Source: Tragulus kanchil (Eukaryota > Chordata > Mammalia > Artiodactyla > Tragulidae). Taken from it: DNA of 64,000 nucleotides. Shown here one piece after another: positions 24,281 to 36,300 of this stretch. The DNA is taken from positions 75,295,001-75,359,000 of the forward strand of contig JAIOJX010000028.1 in the NCBI GenBank assembly GCA_022376925.1. The letters run 5' to 3'. The translations under genes were made by a program, and so were the position numbers. Position 1 is the first letter of the stretch. Each line of letters opens with the position of its first letter. Below the pieces are notes generated by a model, which saw only the letters and a list, made by a program, of their open reading frames with translations, did no database searches and was not told where the DNA came from.

Positions 24281-27200
24281 TTCTTAAAGGAGTAATTTCT
24301 ACTCACTGGTTAATTGTCTTTCAGTTACTCTCAGACCCTTGTAGCCAGGTTGTTCCCTTAATCATTCTAGTGATGCTTCTCTGGCAAAGATTCACTAGCT
24401 GTCTCTTTGCAGACCTGTCCATTGGACCTCTTGAAGAGCAGCACCATCAACATGACCTATTCATTGCCACCTTTGTCCCTTAGATGTTGATGTTCCCCAT
24501 TTTTATCTTAGTACTTTTTGTCCTGATGTAATCTCATTCACATGCATGGTCTTGAAGAGATGCTGATAATCCTCACATGTAGTTCTAGTATTGGTGTCTC
24601 TTCACCAGTTTAAAAAAAAAGCTTCACCTTGTTGGGGTCTAATTTGGGTGACTTATTTTCAGTTTAGACTAATATCCCTTCACGGTTTTGTGTGTGTTGT
24701 TTAGTGGTGTCCCCATCTTCCAGAAAGCTCCTGACCTAAATCCTAAGTATTACTCAAGGACTTAGCAGAATTTATTACTATCTGTGTATCCATACTGCAG
24801 TGTATATGACTTTATGGCACCAAAACTCAGTTTTGGAGCTCCCTGAGGCACTCAGTTCACACTGAGTTGGAGTGAATTCATTCCTACAGTTTGTACTTGC
24901 ATGGGCAAGTTTTCTGGTGAAACAGCTTCTATGTATTCTGGAATGGTTCCCTTACCCAAGCGATTCTAATCTGGTGAGATCCAGGACATAGGGAGGCTTC
25001 ATGTAATTTAGAGCTGGATAGGACCTTCATTTAATTAAGGTTAAACAGCCAGTGGAAAGCTGTGTGTTGTGAGAACTGAAGTCACCAGATGCTCAGGCCA
25101 ACAGATAGTACTTTTAACCGTGCTATGCTATTGCCCAGAATATAGAGTGTAATCCTCTGAACTCATGGAAGTGAAGCTCGAGACAAAGTCATAAAAGCTA
25201 AGAACATGTAGAGATGAGTAGTTCATTCTCCACAGGTCTCTCCAGGTCACCTCTTTGAGGTGGGCCCCATCATGCAAGCCGTGTCGGGGAAGATCATTTT
25301 TTTCAAGTGTTTTACTTTGTGTGCAGCTGTTCTTAATATTGTGTCTGAAGATCATTCTCAAAGTTTCTTCCTGCAAAACAAAAACCGTTCCATCTGTAAA
25401 AAACTCCACCTTGCTTCTTAAAGGAGTAATTTCTACTCACTGGTTAATTGTCTTTCAGTTACTCTCAGACCCTTGTAGCCAGGTTGTTCCCTTAATCATT
25501 CTAGTGATGCTTCTCTGGCAAAGATTCACTAGCTGTCTCTTTGCAGACCTGTCCATTGGACCTCTTGAAGAGCAGCACCATCAACATGACCTATTCATTG
25601 CCACCTTTGTCCCTTAGATGTTGATGTTCCCCATTTTTATCTTAGTACTTTTTGTCCTGATGTAATCTCATTCACATGCATGGTCTTGAAGAGATGCTGA
25701 TAATCCTCACATGTAGTTCTAGTATTGGTGTCTCTTCACCAGTTTAAAAAAAAAGCTTCACCTTGTTGGGGTCTAATTTGGGTGACTTATTTTCAGTTTA
25801 GACTAATATCCCTTCACGGTTTTGTGTGTGTTGTTTAGTGGTGTCCCCATCTTCCAGAAAGCTCCTGACCTAAATCCTAAGTATTACTCAAGGACTTAGC
25901 AGAATTTATTACTATCTGTGTATCCATACTGCAGTGTATATGACTTTATGGCACCAAAACTCAGTTTTGGAGCTCCCTGAGGCACTCAGTTCACACTGAG
26001 TTGGAGTGAATTCATTCCTACAGTTTGTACTTGCATGGGCAAGTTTTCTGGTGAAACAGCTTCTATGTATTCTGGAATGGTTCCCTTACCCAAGCGATTC
26101 TAATCTGGTGAGATCCAGGACATAGGGAGGCTTCATGTAATTTAGAGCTGGATAGGACCTTCATTTAATTAAGGTTAAACAGCCAGTGGAAAGCTGTGTG
26201 TTGTGAGAACTGAAGTCACCAGATGCTCAGGCCAACAGATAGTACTTTTAACCGTGCTATGCTATTGCCCAGAATATAGAGTGTAATCCTCTGAACTCAT
26301 GGAAGTGAAGCTCGAGACAAAGTCATAAAAGCTAAGAACATGTAGAGATGAGTAGTTCATTCTCCACAGGTCTCTCCAGGTCACCTCTTTGAGGTGTGGG
26401 GCACAAAGCCAACACGAAGCTCATGCCATTTACTGTGCTCTACGTAATTAAATCCACTGTCTCTTACCCAGCATCTCATCTTGTACTAGCATTCGTGAAA
26501 ACTACTTGGTAAAAAGGGCAGACTCTTAGACCCTTCCCTGTTCTTGATGTAAAGCAGATTACGGGTAAAATTTGCTTAATATGGCAGTTCACGGATAATT
26601 TAGACCATGGGCCATCTGTGCAGTGAATACCACATGCTGTCTGCCCCTCCCTAGTTCCAGGAGTCTGTGCCCGCCGTGGTCTTCCTCCCCTCCTTTTGCT
26701 CTAGGAGAAGCCTTATCTGCCAGACCCTCCCTGGTGGGGCCTCTAGGACAGCACATGCAGGGGCCTGGTCTACTCCAGCGCTACCAAGGGAAAGAAAGTA
26801 TGGAGAAGTGCAGTCGCATGTCCCCGGCCTCTGAAAGGCAGCTGTTGTATTTGCTCGCAGCTTCTCTTCACCCTGGACTTCCTCCCCTCCTTTGGTTGGC
26901 ACCATTCCTGTCCCTGGAATCCTGGCTAGCAGGAAGGTTGTCTAGAAGAGTCTACTAAAACTAGCTCAACCCCCAACAGAGTTTCTGCACTGTTCCCCTG
27001 AGGTAAACCAAACTGTAGTTTTCATACTGCCTAACTGTAAGAGTTTAGAAACATTTTGGAAACAGCATCTTACTTTGATGTTTCTTCTAGGTACTGACAG
27101 AGGCATTTCAGCTTTTTAGCTCACGAAGTGTCTTGGGTAGACTCTAGAAATTCTTAAGAATATACTGGGTCTTAGGGTATAGAGCAATCCTCAAACCCAG

Positions 27201-28600
27201 AGAAGCTCTTGAGACCTAGAATCCGTCCTCTAGAAAGTGATGTTAGCTCAGATAGGGCCAAAGAGTGGGTGAATATGATGATACCTAAAGGGGACGTATA
27301 TACTAAAGGAAAAAAGTTTGTCTTTAAGAGAAATTACAGCCAGGAGAGCCAAAGCTCATCTTCCAGCGATTAGGAATTTGTAACTCACCGCCAGCCTCCG
27401 GCAGAGTTCTACCCGCAAGCGAAGCTTGAAAGCTGCTAGTAAATAAGAAAAGCCCTAATGGCAACATTCCAACCTGAGCTTCTACAAAAAGAAAATGAGT
27501 TCATCCATCTTGTACTGAGGTGTGGGCACAAAGCCAACACGAAGCTCATGCCATTTACTGTGCTCTACGTAATTAAATCCACTGTCTCTTACCCAGCATC
27601 TCATCTTGTACTAGCATTCGTGAAAACTACTTGGTAAAAAGGGCAGACTCTTAGACCCTTCCCTGTTCTTGATGTAAAGCAGATTACGGGTAAAATTTGC
27701 TTAATATGGCAGTTCACGGATAATTTAGACCATGGGCCATCTGTGCAGTGAATACCACATGCTGTCTGCCCCCTCCCTAGTTCCAGGAGTCTGTGCCCGC
27801 CGTGGTCTTCCTCCCCTCCTTTTGCTCTAGGAGAAGCCTTATCTGCCAGACCCTCCCTGGTGGGGCCTCTAGGACAGCACATGCAGGGGCCTGGTCTACT
27901 CCAGCGCTACCAAGGGAAAGAAAGTATGGAGAAGTGCAGTCGCATGTCCCCGGCCTCTGAAAGGCAGCTGTTGTATTTGCTCGCAGCTTCTCTTCACCCT
28001 GGACTTCCTCCCCTCCTTTGGTTGGCACCATTCCTGTCCCTGGAATCCTGGCTAGCAGGAAGGTTGTCTAGAAGAGTCTACTAAAACTAGCTCAACCCCC
28101 AACAGAGTTTCTGCACTGTTCCCTGAGGTAAACCAAACTGTAGTTTTCATACTGCCTAACTGTAAGAGTTTAGAAACATTTTGGAAACAGCATCTTACTT
28201 TGATGTTTCTTCTAGGTACTGACAGAGGCATTTCAGCTTTTTAGCTCACGAAGTGTCTTGGGTAGACTCTAGAAATTCTTAAGAATATACTGGGTCTTAG
28301 GGTATAGAGCAATCCTCAAACCCAGAGAAGCTCTTGAGACCTAGAATCCGTCCTCTAGAAAGTGATGTTAGCTCAGATAGGGCCAAAGAGTGGGTGAATA
28401 TGATGATACCTAAAGGGGACGTATATACTAAAGGAAAAAAGTTTGTCTTTAAGAGAAATTACAGCCAGGAGAGCCAAAGCTCATCTTCCAGCGATTAGGA
28501 ATTTGTAACTCACCGCCAGCCTCCGGCAGAGTTCTACCCGCAAGCGAAGCTTGAAAGCTGCTAGTAAATAAGAAAAGCCCTAATGGCAACATTCCAACCT
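22032..28600. other. Intergenic DNA without recognised genes
   Basis: Between the two genes. Short open frames here lack homology I can recognise, and most occur twice because of tandem duplicates at 21974, 24168 and 26394. No transposon is recognised with confidence. Confidence 0.5.
24168..26388. repeat. Tandem pair 11 (24168-25301 / 25302-26388), offset 1134
   Basis: Intergenic. Overlaps pair 10. Confidence 0.9.
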
Positions 28601-28603
28601 GAT
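26394..28603. repeat. Tandem pair 12 (26394-27528 / 27529-28603), offset 1135
   Basis: Intergenic. The copies differ by single-base run lengths. Confidence 0.9.
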
Positions 28604-29000
28604 CTGCTTGCTTTCCTAAGAACAAGTTAGCTTAATTCTTGACCAGAGTAACCTGCTCCGGTCTAGCTCAAGTTGTAAGCTCACATAGAAGCCAGGAGCA
28701 GTGTTTTTCCTTTAATTTTTTAGGATTATAAGTAGAAGCAGAAGTAAAGTATATGCAGCTGTGTCTGAGGTTTTTCCTTTAAAAGGGGGAGAGTAAACTG
28801 GGTGGAAGCTCCCTCACAGAACTCAGTTGCATCTGAGGTGAGGTTGAAGCTCCCAGCTCTGGGGTAAGATCTTTCTCTTCGCATTTTGATTGAGTTCTGA
28901 TTAATTCTGATTATTTGTGCTTGCCTAATAAACCCACTCTTGGTTTAACAATACTTGAGACCACGATACTTTATTGTCGAGGTCCGAGGCTCACACCCTG
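28602..29000 (+). mobile_element. Possible solitary retroviral LTR
   Basis: Has promoter-like cctttaaaaggggg near 28776, polyadenylation signal AATAAA at 28927-28932 followed by a T/G-rich stretch, and an end near ggtccgaggctcaca. This order (TATA-like box, signal, CA end) suits an LTR. No flanking retroviral genes are seen, and the exact borders and family are not established. Confidence 0.4.
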
Positions 29001-29324
29001 AGGGGACCATGCCGTGTTCGCGAAAAGGTCTCTGAGCTATTCAATATAGTTTCTCTTAGAGCTAGTGAGAATAGTAATCAGAGTAAGCTCTGACGCGGTG
29101 CCTGCGACAGAAGAACAGGGTCTGGCCTGGTGATAATACCATGATCACATGGATTTTCCATCACAAATGCTCTGGCCCTTGACTGAATCTTGACTCTGTG
29201 CCTAAAATACCTTTGGCCAAAGTTTAACTGCATGTGAGATCATGCTGAACTTTGCAATACTAAAAAAAAACACACAAAAAAACAACTGTAAGCTGCCTCG
29301 TACATAATAGCCAAAGGAGAATTC

Positions 29325-29645
29325 GTTTCCTGTGGCTGTTATAACAAACTGCCACGTACTTAGTGACTTAAAATGACAAACTTACTTTCTCATAGTTCTG
29401 AAGGCCAGAAATCCAAAATTAGTTTCACTGGGCTGCAGTCAGGGTGTCAGCTGGGCCAGGTTCTGCTCTCTCGAGCTCCCGGTGGCTGCTGGCATTCCTT
29501 GGCCTGGGGCCGTAGCACGCTGACCTCTGCTTGCCGTCCGCTGCCTTCTCCTGTCGGAACTCTTTCACAAGGACACTTGTAACTGTATTTGGGGTTCACC
29601 TAGATAACCCAGTGTATTTTCCCAATCTCAAGATTCTAAACTGAG
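29325..29645. mobile_element. Old mammalian interspersed repeat, family not assigned
   Basis: Contains the widespread pattern cctgtggctgttataacaaa, ttaaaatgacaaacttactt, ctcatagttctgaaggccag. I recognise the pattern but not a secure family name. Confidence 0.45.
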
Positions 29646-29770
29646 TAACACCTCTATAAGCTAATGTTCACAGGTTCCAGGGAGCAAGACGTATCTTCTG
29701 GAGGACCACTATTCACTGCGGTTCTGTCGCTGTGTCTTACAAATAGATCAATTAAAATTCTTACCCCTTT

Positions 29771-29896
29771 TGGAGAAGGAAACGGCAGCCCACTCCAGTA
29801 TTCTTGCCTGGAGAACCCTATAGATGGAGAAGCCAGGTGGGCTACAGTCCACAGGTGACAAAATATCGGACATGACTGGGCTGCACACACACACAG
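29771..29896 (+). mobile_element. Bov-A unit SINE fragment with CA tail
   Basis: Contains ccactccagtattcttgcct and gtgggctacagtcc, diagnostic of ruminant Bov-A/Bov-tA. It ends in a short (CA)n run. Confidence 0.8.
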
Positions 29897-29899
29897 AAA

Positions 29900-31290
29900 C
29901 AACTCACTTGATAAAGCAAGGAAGCTGATTCAAACAAGGAAGATGATTAAAATGTGAAAATGAATTGCTAGTTATGTTAAACTACCTTCAGCATTCCTTA
30001 ACTTCAAGTGTTTACAGACAACTTGCAGCTCACGGCCTGTCTGAAAATTCTTTCTTGATTGGCTTTAGCCTCAAAGGAACCCTTAGATAATCCAGCAGAA
30101 ACATAGGGCTGGATAGGCCCACGCTGCTGTTCTGGTTGGTGTGCTTTGTCTTCACCTTTTCCCTTGTGATGGAAGACATGACTTGGCTTTGACTAAGAAA
30201 CTGCTTTTCTTACTGGCTTTTGTAGAATCTGCTCCAACTTGTGCCTGTAACCTAGGGTAGCACCCACACATTACAGGTTATGTCAACTCATCTCTTTTGC
30301 CAGCCCTGTGGACACACACTCTGGCCCTCCTTGAAAAGAACTAATTCATTTCATTCATAGAAGTCGTAGAAGGGTTGAGGGGGTTAAATGTCTAAAGGCC
30401 AATCAATGCATTTTTATAATTTTTCAAAATGTATGGATTTCTGTTGGTGGTGGATTTGATTATATGATAAAAATATCCTGGTCAAGGAATACCATCATAG
30501 AGTTAATTTTTATAAGTTGAAAGTGAATTTCTTTACAAAATTAAGTAAAATGTATTTTGTTTTTGCTGGGGGAAAAAAAAAATTCTTACCACTTTGTCCA
30601 CAAGTCAGTTTTGCAGGGAATTTAAGGTAGAGTTGATTAATTACGGCCCCTCCCATAACCAGTCCCATATTGTTTCTTTATAAACACAAAGCTCTACAAC
30701 TGAATTTACCAAAGACAGTGTTGAATAACCACTACTTTCACTATTACTCAGAAATTCCTTGGGTAAATTATACAGTCTTCCTGCTTATAAACAGCCCTAA
30801 GGTGATCATTAGCTGAGCTCTCTTGGGAAAACCAATTCTTTACAATTTGAGTTTCCATCTATCTGAATTGTGTTATAAAGCTAAAGCTGCTTAGTACTGC
30901 TTTGCGATCTATTCCTTAATACCCAAGGCAGTAGGATTTTTCAGCTTACAAGACTCCGACTGGCTAAAGATTGATAAAAACCCACTGGTGGGGGGAAAAA
31001 CATCCCACCTCACTGGTGAAACCAGTCTGAGTGCTGAGTTGAGTCACAGGGCTCAGGTCTGGCTGGTGACCTTCCAGGCTGTTGTGCAGCACGAGTAAGG
31101 TAAAGACAGGAATAAAGGAGGTTGATTCTACCAGCTGTTCTTTGTTCCACCAGGAGAAAGGAGGGGAAACTGTCTTTAATAGCCCAAACTTACATGTCCA
31201 GTATGTCAAAGTTTGAGCCCACAAGGGAATGACTATGAATTTAGCCGATACTCTGATAAATGAATAAACTGCCTATCCTATTTAAAGAAT
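29900..31290. other. Intergenic DNA between NIT2 and TOMM70, nothing recognised
   Basis: AT-rich, single-copy in this window, with no long open frame and no repeat that I can name. It ends at the probable TOMM70 cleavage site. Confidence 0.4.
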
Positions 31291-31294
31291 AGGT

Positions 31295-33202
31295 TGAAAA
31301 GCTTGAATGTAGTTATTTATTTGGTGCATTTACATGTGAGGTCATTTACAGAAGAAAAGATACAGATGCAGCTTTCAGCGCAGTTTCAAATGTCTTTCAG
31401 AACAGGCAATAGTCCATGAGGATTTGGAATGACAGTGTTGAATGGTACATGCTTCAGTTTCCTTCGTGTGTTTTCTACCGAACCCCAAGGGGTAGGGAAG
31501 GGAGAAGAGAGATGAAAGCATCAGTGTTAATGTAAATACAGCCATGCAAATAAAAATTTTTTAAGCCAGAGGTTATTGAGAGATGTAGAACATCTCTGTA
31601 TTCAAGGATTATTACAGTAGGTGCGTATTTAAAAATTACAATGCAGAACTCACACTTTCCATTATCCAGGTCATCGTATGTTCACTGCCCCATCAATTAG
31701 AGGCATTGCAGTATTTTCCAGACTCTGACTTTGGAAGGGAGTAATTTCTAGTAGCTTCTAAAAAGCATTTTTTACAAAATCTTTTTGGTTTCAATAGGAT
31801 AAAGCACCTTTTTAAAGAGGGGTAAAATGCTCATTTACTCCCAACAATGTAAAGTCTTAATTAGATTCTGTTTTCAGAAAAGTACAATTGACAGCTTGCT
31901 CCTTTAAGTTTCCTAGACCCAAGTAAACCTCTTCCCACCCCGAGTATCTCAGAACCACTGCAGATATTCGAAACAAGAAATTCCTTAAGAACACGCCACC
32001 CACCACCAGAAAAAGCCAGCCTATAAGGAAGCAAAGTGATTTCTGAGAGGGTGAGGTAAAGGTAAAATGAACAGAACAAAACCTGCTGCTAGTTGCCTAG
32101 TGCACACTCCAACGCCAAAATCAGTTGCAAACTAAAATGCACTCCACGTATCCTCAACATCTTTGAAAATACTGGCTCAAAGTACACATAACCATAGTTA
32201 AGAAGCATTAAACTTGTTATTCCAGGAAACATTATGCTTCTGGACATGAGATGTTCATCTTTTTTGAACCATTAGCTAGTGTCTTCACTAGAAATGTTAA
32301 GCTAATTACTTATTACACTTCATCTTTATATATACAACCAATCTGCATTTTCTTCAAGCAAGTACACTACTAAATAGTAGTACCTACTGTAGAAAATAAC
32401 CATGGGCAGTTATAAACACATTTCCATTTCATCTTACCTCACGCCTGGTCCACTCTCCCTTTAATAGTCTTCTAGCACATACATCAATTAAGAGTATCTT
32501 TCTCTTCCATGATTTACTGTATGAAAAACAGCTGCTGTAGACTTTAAGAACGATGTACATTTTCCCCTTAAGTGTTGAAAGGGATCAGAAGATTGAAGCA
32601 TTGCCACCTCGTCTAGCATTCCGCAGAATCAGGCATCGTGCATGCTGACAGTGGCTTAAAGGGTCTCCATTTTGCTGCTGTAAAAACAAAGTCCCCCCAC
32701 TTAAGCTTTGTTTCCTTCAAAGGAAATAAATCAAAGGAAAGGGACGAGCCAAATCTAAAAGAATCCTATTTTACAGCACATACTATGTTAATTTAAAAGC
32801 CAACATGCTGTAAAACTGCAGAATATTCATATATGAACACACATACGCACACAGGCAAAATCATCCAACACATATTCCACCTTCCCACCCCTCCCTCAGA
32901 AAAAAAGTCAAATCAACAAATCAAAGTTTTTATTTGCATGGCCAATTATCATTTGTACTCTGTGCCACTTTAATATTCCTTTAACAGGTTCTAGATTTTT
33001 GTTGCACAGGGGATAAAAGCTGCGACACTTTCTTCAACAGCCACTCCCACAACACCTAACATGAGACAGCTGCAACGAAGGACAACAGCACAAACGGAAA
33101 GACCAAGTCCCACTACTCAGCACAGTTCACAGCTGTCCTCAGGGTTCAGCTGAAGAGGGGCAAACTTCTAAAAAGAGGGTCACTTTCCTCAGACCCCCCA
33201 TT
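31295..33202 (-). other. TOMM70: TOMM70 3' UTR
   Basis: About 1.9 kb after the stop with no transposon that I recognise and no tandem duplicate, in keeping with a conserved 3' UTR. The length fits the roughly 2 kb 3' UTR of human TOMM70. A nearer AATAAA-type site (plus-strand tttatt near 32931) could give a short alternative form. The far end is set by the signal at 31316-31321. Confidence 0.6.
31316..31321 (-). promoter_or_regulatory. TOMM70: Probable distal TOMM70 polyadenylation signal AATAAA
   Basis: The minus strand reads AATAAATAACT about 1.88 kb after the stop. Cleavage is expected near 31295-31305. Confidence 0.5.
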
Positions 33203-33356
33203 TTATAATGTTGGTGGTTTTAATCCGTATTTCTTTGCGACTTCTGTCTGGGCATGGGCAGCATCACAGAGTGAGTATAGATGAGCCATCTCCATTTCTG
33301 ATTTGGCCAGGTTAATAGCTTTGTTGAACATGTCAATGGCTTTCTCCATGTTTCCT
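33203..33356 (-). CDS. TOMM70: TOMM70 exon 12 coding part with stop (residues 558-608)
   Basis: Acceptor ttttag; 50 codons [50 protein letters not shown], then TAA at 33203-33205. The C-terminal end is identical in length to the human protein. Intron 11 is about 5 kb and carries BovB and Bov-tA insertions. Confidence 0.97.
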
Positions 33357-36300
33357 CTAAAAAAAAGAAAACCGAAAGTTACAGGGAGCTGACCTTTAAG
33401 TTTCAACTATTATGCTTCTTTATAACAAGATGATGTCCAGCACAGAGAAAACAATGAAGGTCAGCTATTGAGCTGAGCCTGAGGGCTCAGATGGTAAAGA
33501 ATCTGCCCACAGTGCGGGAAGCCCGGCTGTGATCCCTGGGTCAGGAAGGTACCCTGGAGAAGGAATGGCAACCCACTGTAGTATTCTTGCCTGGAGAATT
33601 CTGTGAACAGAGGAACATGGCAGACTACAGTCCGTAGGGTTCCAAAGAGTTGGGAGACAACTGAATACTATATGTGTTTGTCTTATGCTACCTGTGTGGC
33701 CTTTGTTTACAACTAAGAAGAGTGACACTAGAAAAACTAAATGACTTATTTAAAAGGATCTTGCCGCCACAGATCCGTGCAAGCCTTACAGCATATGCCT
33801 AACTCGCACATCTCTACTCCAGTCACACAAGAGTAAAGCTTCTCCCCGAGTTCACACATGCTCACAATGCTCAGATTATTTTTCTTTTTTGCTCAGTTTA
33901 TTGCTTCTCTACCTGATTCTTGTCAAATCCTCACCTAAGGCCCAGTTCAAATACTGACTGGAATATCTTCTTGAAAAACATTTTCCCCTTTCCTCCCTAG
34001 AGGAATTGCCTTCACCCTCTCCATTGTTCCCATGAGCCTGCCGCCATCCTCTATATAGTCAGATGAATGAATGTTTATACCAGTCTTTGTTATTGTTAAG
34101 TTGCTAAGTCTTGTTTGACTCTTTGCAACCCTATGGACTGTAGCATTCCAGGCTCCTCTGCTCATGTCCATTGAGTTGGTAATGGTATCTAACCATCTCA
34201 TCCTCTGCTGCCCCCTTCTCCTTTTGCCTTCAGTCTTCCCCAGCATCAGGGTCTTTTCCAATGAGCCGGTTCTTCCCATCAGGTGGCCAAAGTATTGGAG
34301 CCTCAGCTTCAGCATCAATCCTTCCAATGAATATTCACAGCTGATTTCCTTTACAATTGCCTGGTTTGTTCTCCTTGCAGTCCAAGGGACTCTCAAGAGT
34401 CTTCTCTAGCACCACATTCAAAAGGATCAATTCTTCAGTGCTCAGCCTTCTTTATGGTCCAGCTCTAACATCTGTCCATAACTACTGGAAAGACCATAGC
34501 TTTGATCATATGAACCTTTGTCGGCAAAGTGATGTCTGCTTTTTAATATGCTGTCTAGGTTTGTCATAGCTATCCTTCCAAGGAGCATCCTTTAATTTCA
34601 TGGCTGCAGTCACTGTCCACAGTGATTTGAGAGCCCAAGAAAATAAAATCTATTAATGCTTCCACTTTTCCCCCATCTATTTGCCATGGAATGATGGGAC
34701 TGGATGCCATGATCTTAAGTTTTTTGAATGTTGAGTTTTAAGCCAGCTTTTTCACCCTCATCAAGAAGTTCTTTAGTTCCTCTCTACTTTTTGCCATTAG
34801 AGTGGTATCATCTTTATATCTGAGGTTATTGATATTTCTCCTGGCAATCTTGATTCTAGCTTGTGATTCATCCAGCCCAGCATTTCATGTATTCTGCATT
34901 TAAGTTAAATAAGCAGGGTAACAATATATAGCCTTGACGTACTCCTTTCCTAATTTTGAACCAGTCTGTTGTTCCGTATCTGGTTCTAACTGTTGCTTCT
35001 TGACCTGTATATAAGTTTCTAAGGAGACAGATAAAGTGGTCTCATACTCCCATCTCAAAAGAATTTTCCACAGTTTGTAGTGATGCATGCAAAGGCTTCA
35101 GCATAGTCAGCGAAGCAGAAAGAGATCCTTAATGACACCTTCAATTCCCAGGACTAAGTACAATGCCTGGTAACTATTACTTGTTTTTTTGAATAAATGG
35201 ATGAATATGCTTTGTCAAAAAATGTAGAATTTACCTCTTACAGTCTGTGACTAGGCTTTATATACTTGCTAAGAACCAAAAGCTACTTTAACTAGTTTTG
35301 GACATGTATATATATGTACATGCTTGTAATCTTTACAATAAATATTAATATCCCCACTATATATCTGATGGGCTTCCCTGCTGGCTCAGACAGTAAAGAA
35401 TCTGCCTGCAGAGACCCGTGTTTGATCCCAGGGTTGGGAAGATGCCCTGGAGAAGGGAATGGCTACCCACTCCAGTATTCTTGCCTGGGGAATTTCATGG
35501 ACAGGGGAGCCTGGAGGGCTACAGTCCATGCTGTTGCAGAGTTGGACATGAATAAGTAATGTTACACACACATATATATGACAGTTAGATTCTCAGAAGT
35601 ACAGTGTACCTCTGGATGACTGTAGTTAATCTCCTACTATACATATTGATATGGTGCATAACAGACAAAAAAATAACGTAAGAGGTCATGTTCAGATAAC
35701 AGATGTGTGTGTGTGTGTGTGTCTGTGCTAAGTCGTTTCAGCTGTATCTGACTGGGACCCCACAGACTACAGCCTGCCAGGCTCTTCTATCCACGGAATT
35801 CTCCAGGCAAGAATACTGGAATGGGTTGCTGTGCCCTCCTCCAGGGGATCTTCCTGACCCAGGGATCGAATGTGGGTCTTACATCCCCTGCATTGCAGAT
35901 GGGTAAGATGGTTCTTAGCCTAGCATCACCTGGGAAGCAGATTTGCTAAATTCTAGGATAATCAGCAATTTCATTCATTCACATTTATCTATTTGTAAGG
36001 CGGGATTTTGAATGGATTTCTTAAAGTGCAGTGAATACACAAAGACAATTCATCAAACCCCATGAATCGGGTCCTTAACCGAGGCTCTATGAACAACTTA
36101 TATGTACAGAGTTTATGTGTGTGCATTACATTAGGAAAAGTCCACAGCTTTCCTCAAAAGATGAAGAATTACTACCCAATCATACTCTAGCCTGAGGATG
36201 TTTTATTCACATTAGCAAACTGGAAATTAATATTTATATACAACTGTCAATAGAGAATGGTTCAAAAGAATCATAAAAATTTTCATCAGTGTATCTGTCT

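Noticed and set aside
33947..34396. 149-codon minus-strand frame as a host gene
   Set aside because: It translates the end of the BovB LINE protein and has no host exon structure.
35703..35722. CRISPR-like or other regular short repeat arrays
   Set aside because: The only short periodic repeats are a TG microsatellite and A/T runs at SINE tails. The long direct repeats are ~1.1 kb without spacers.
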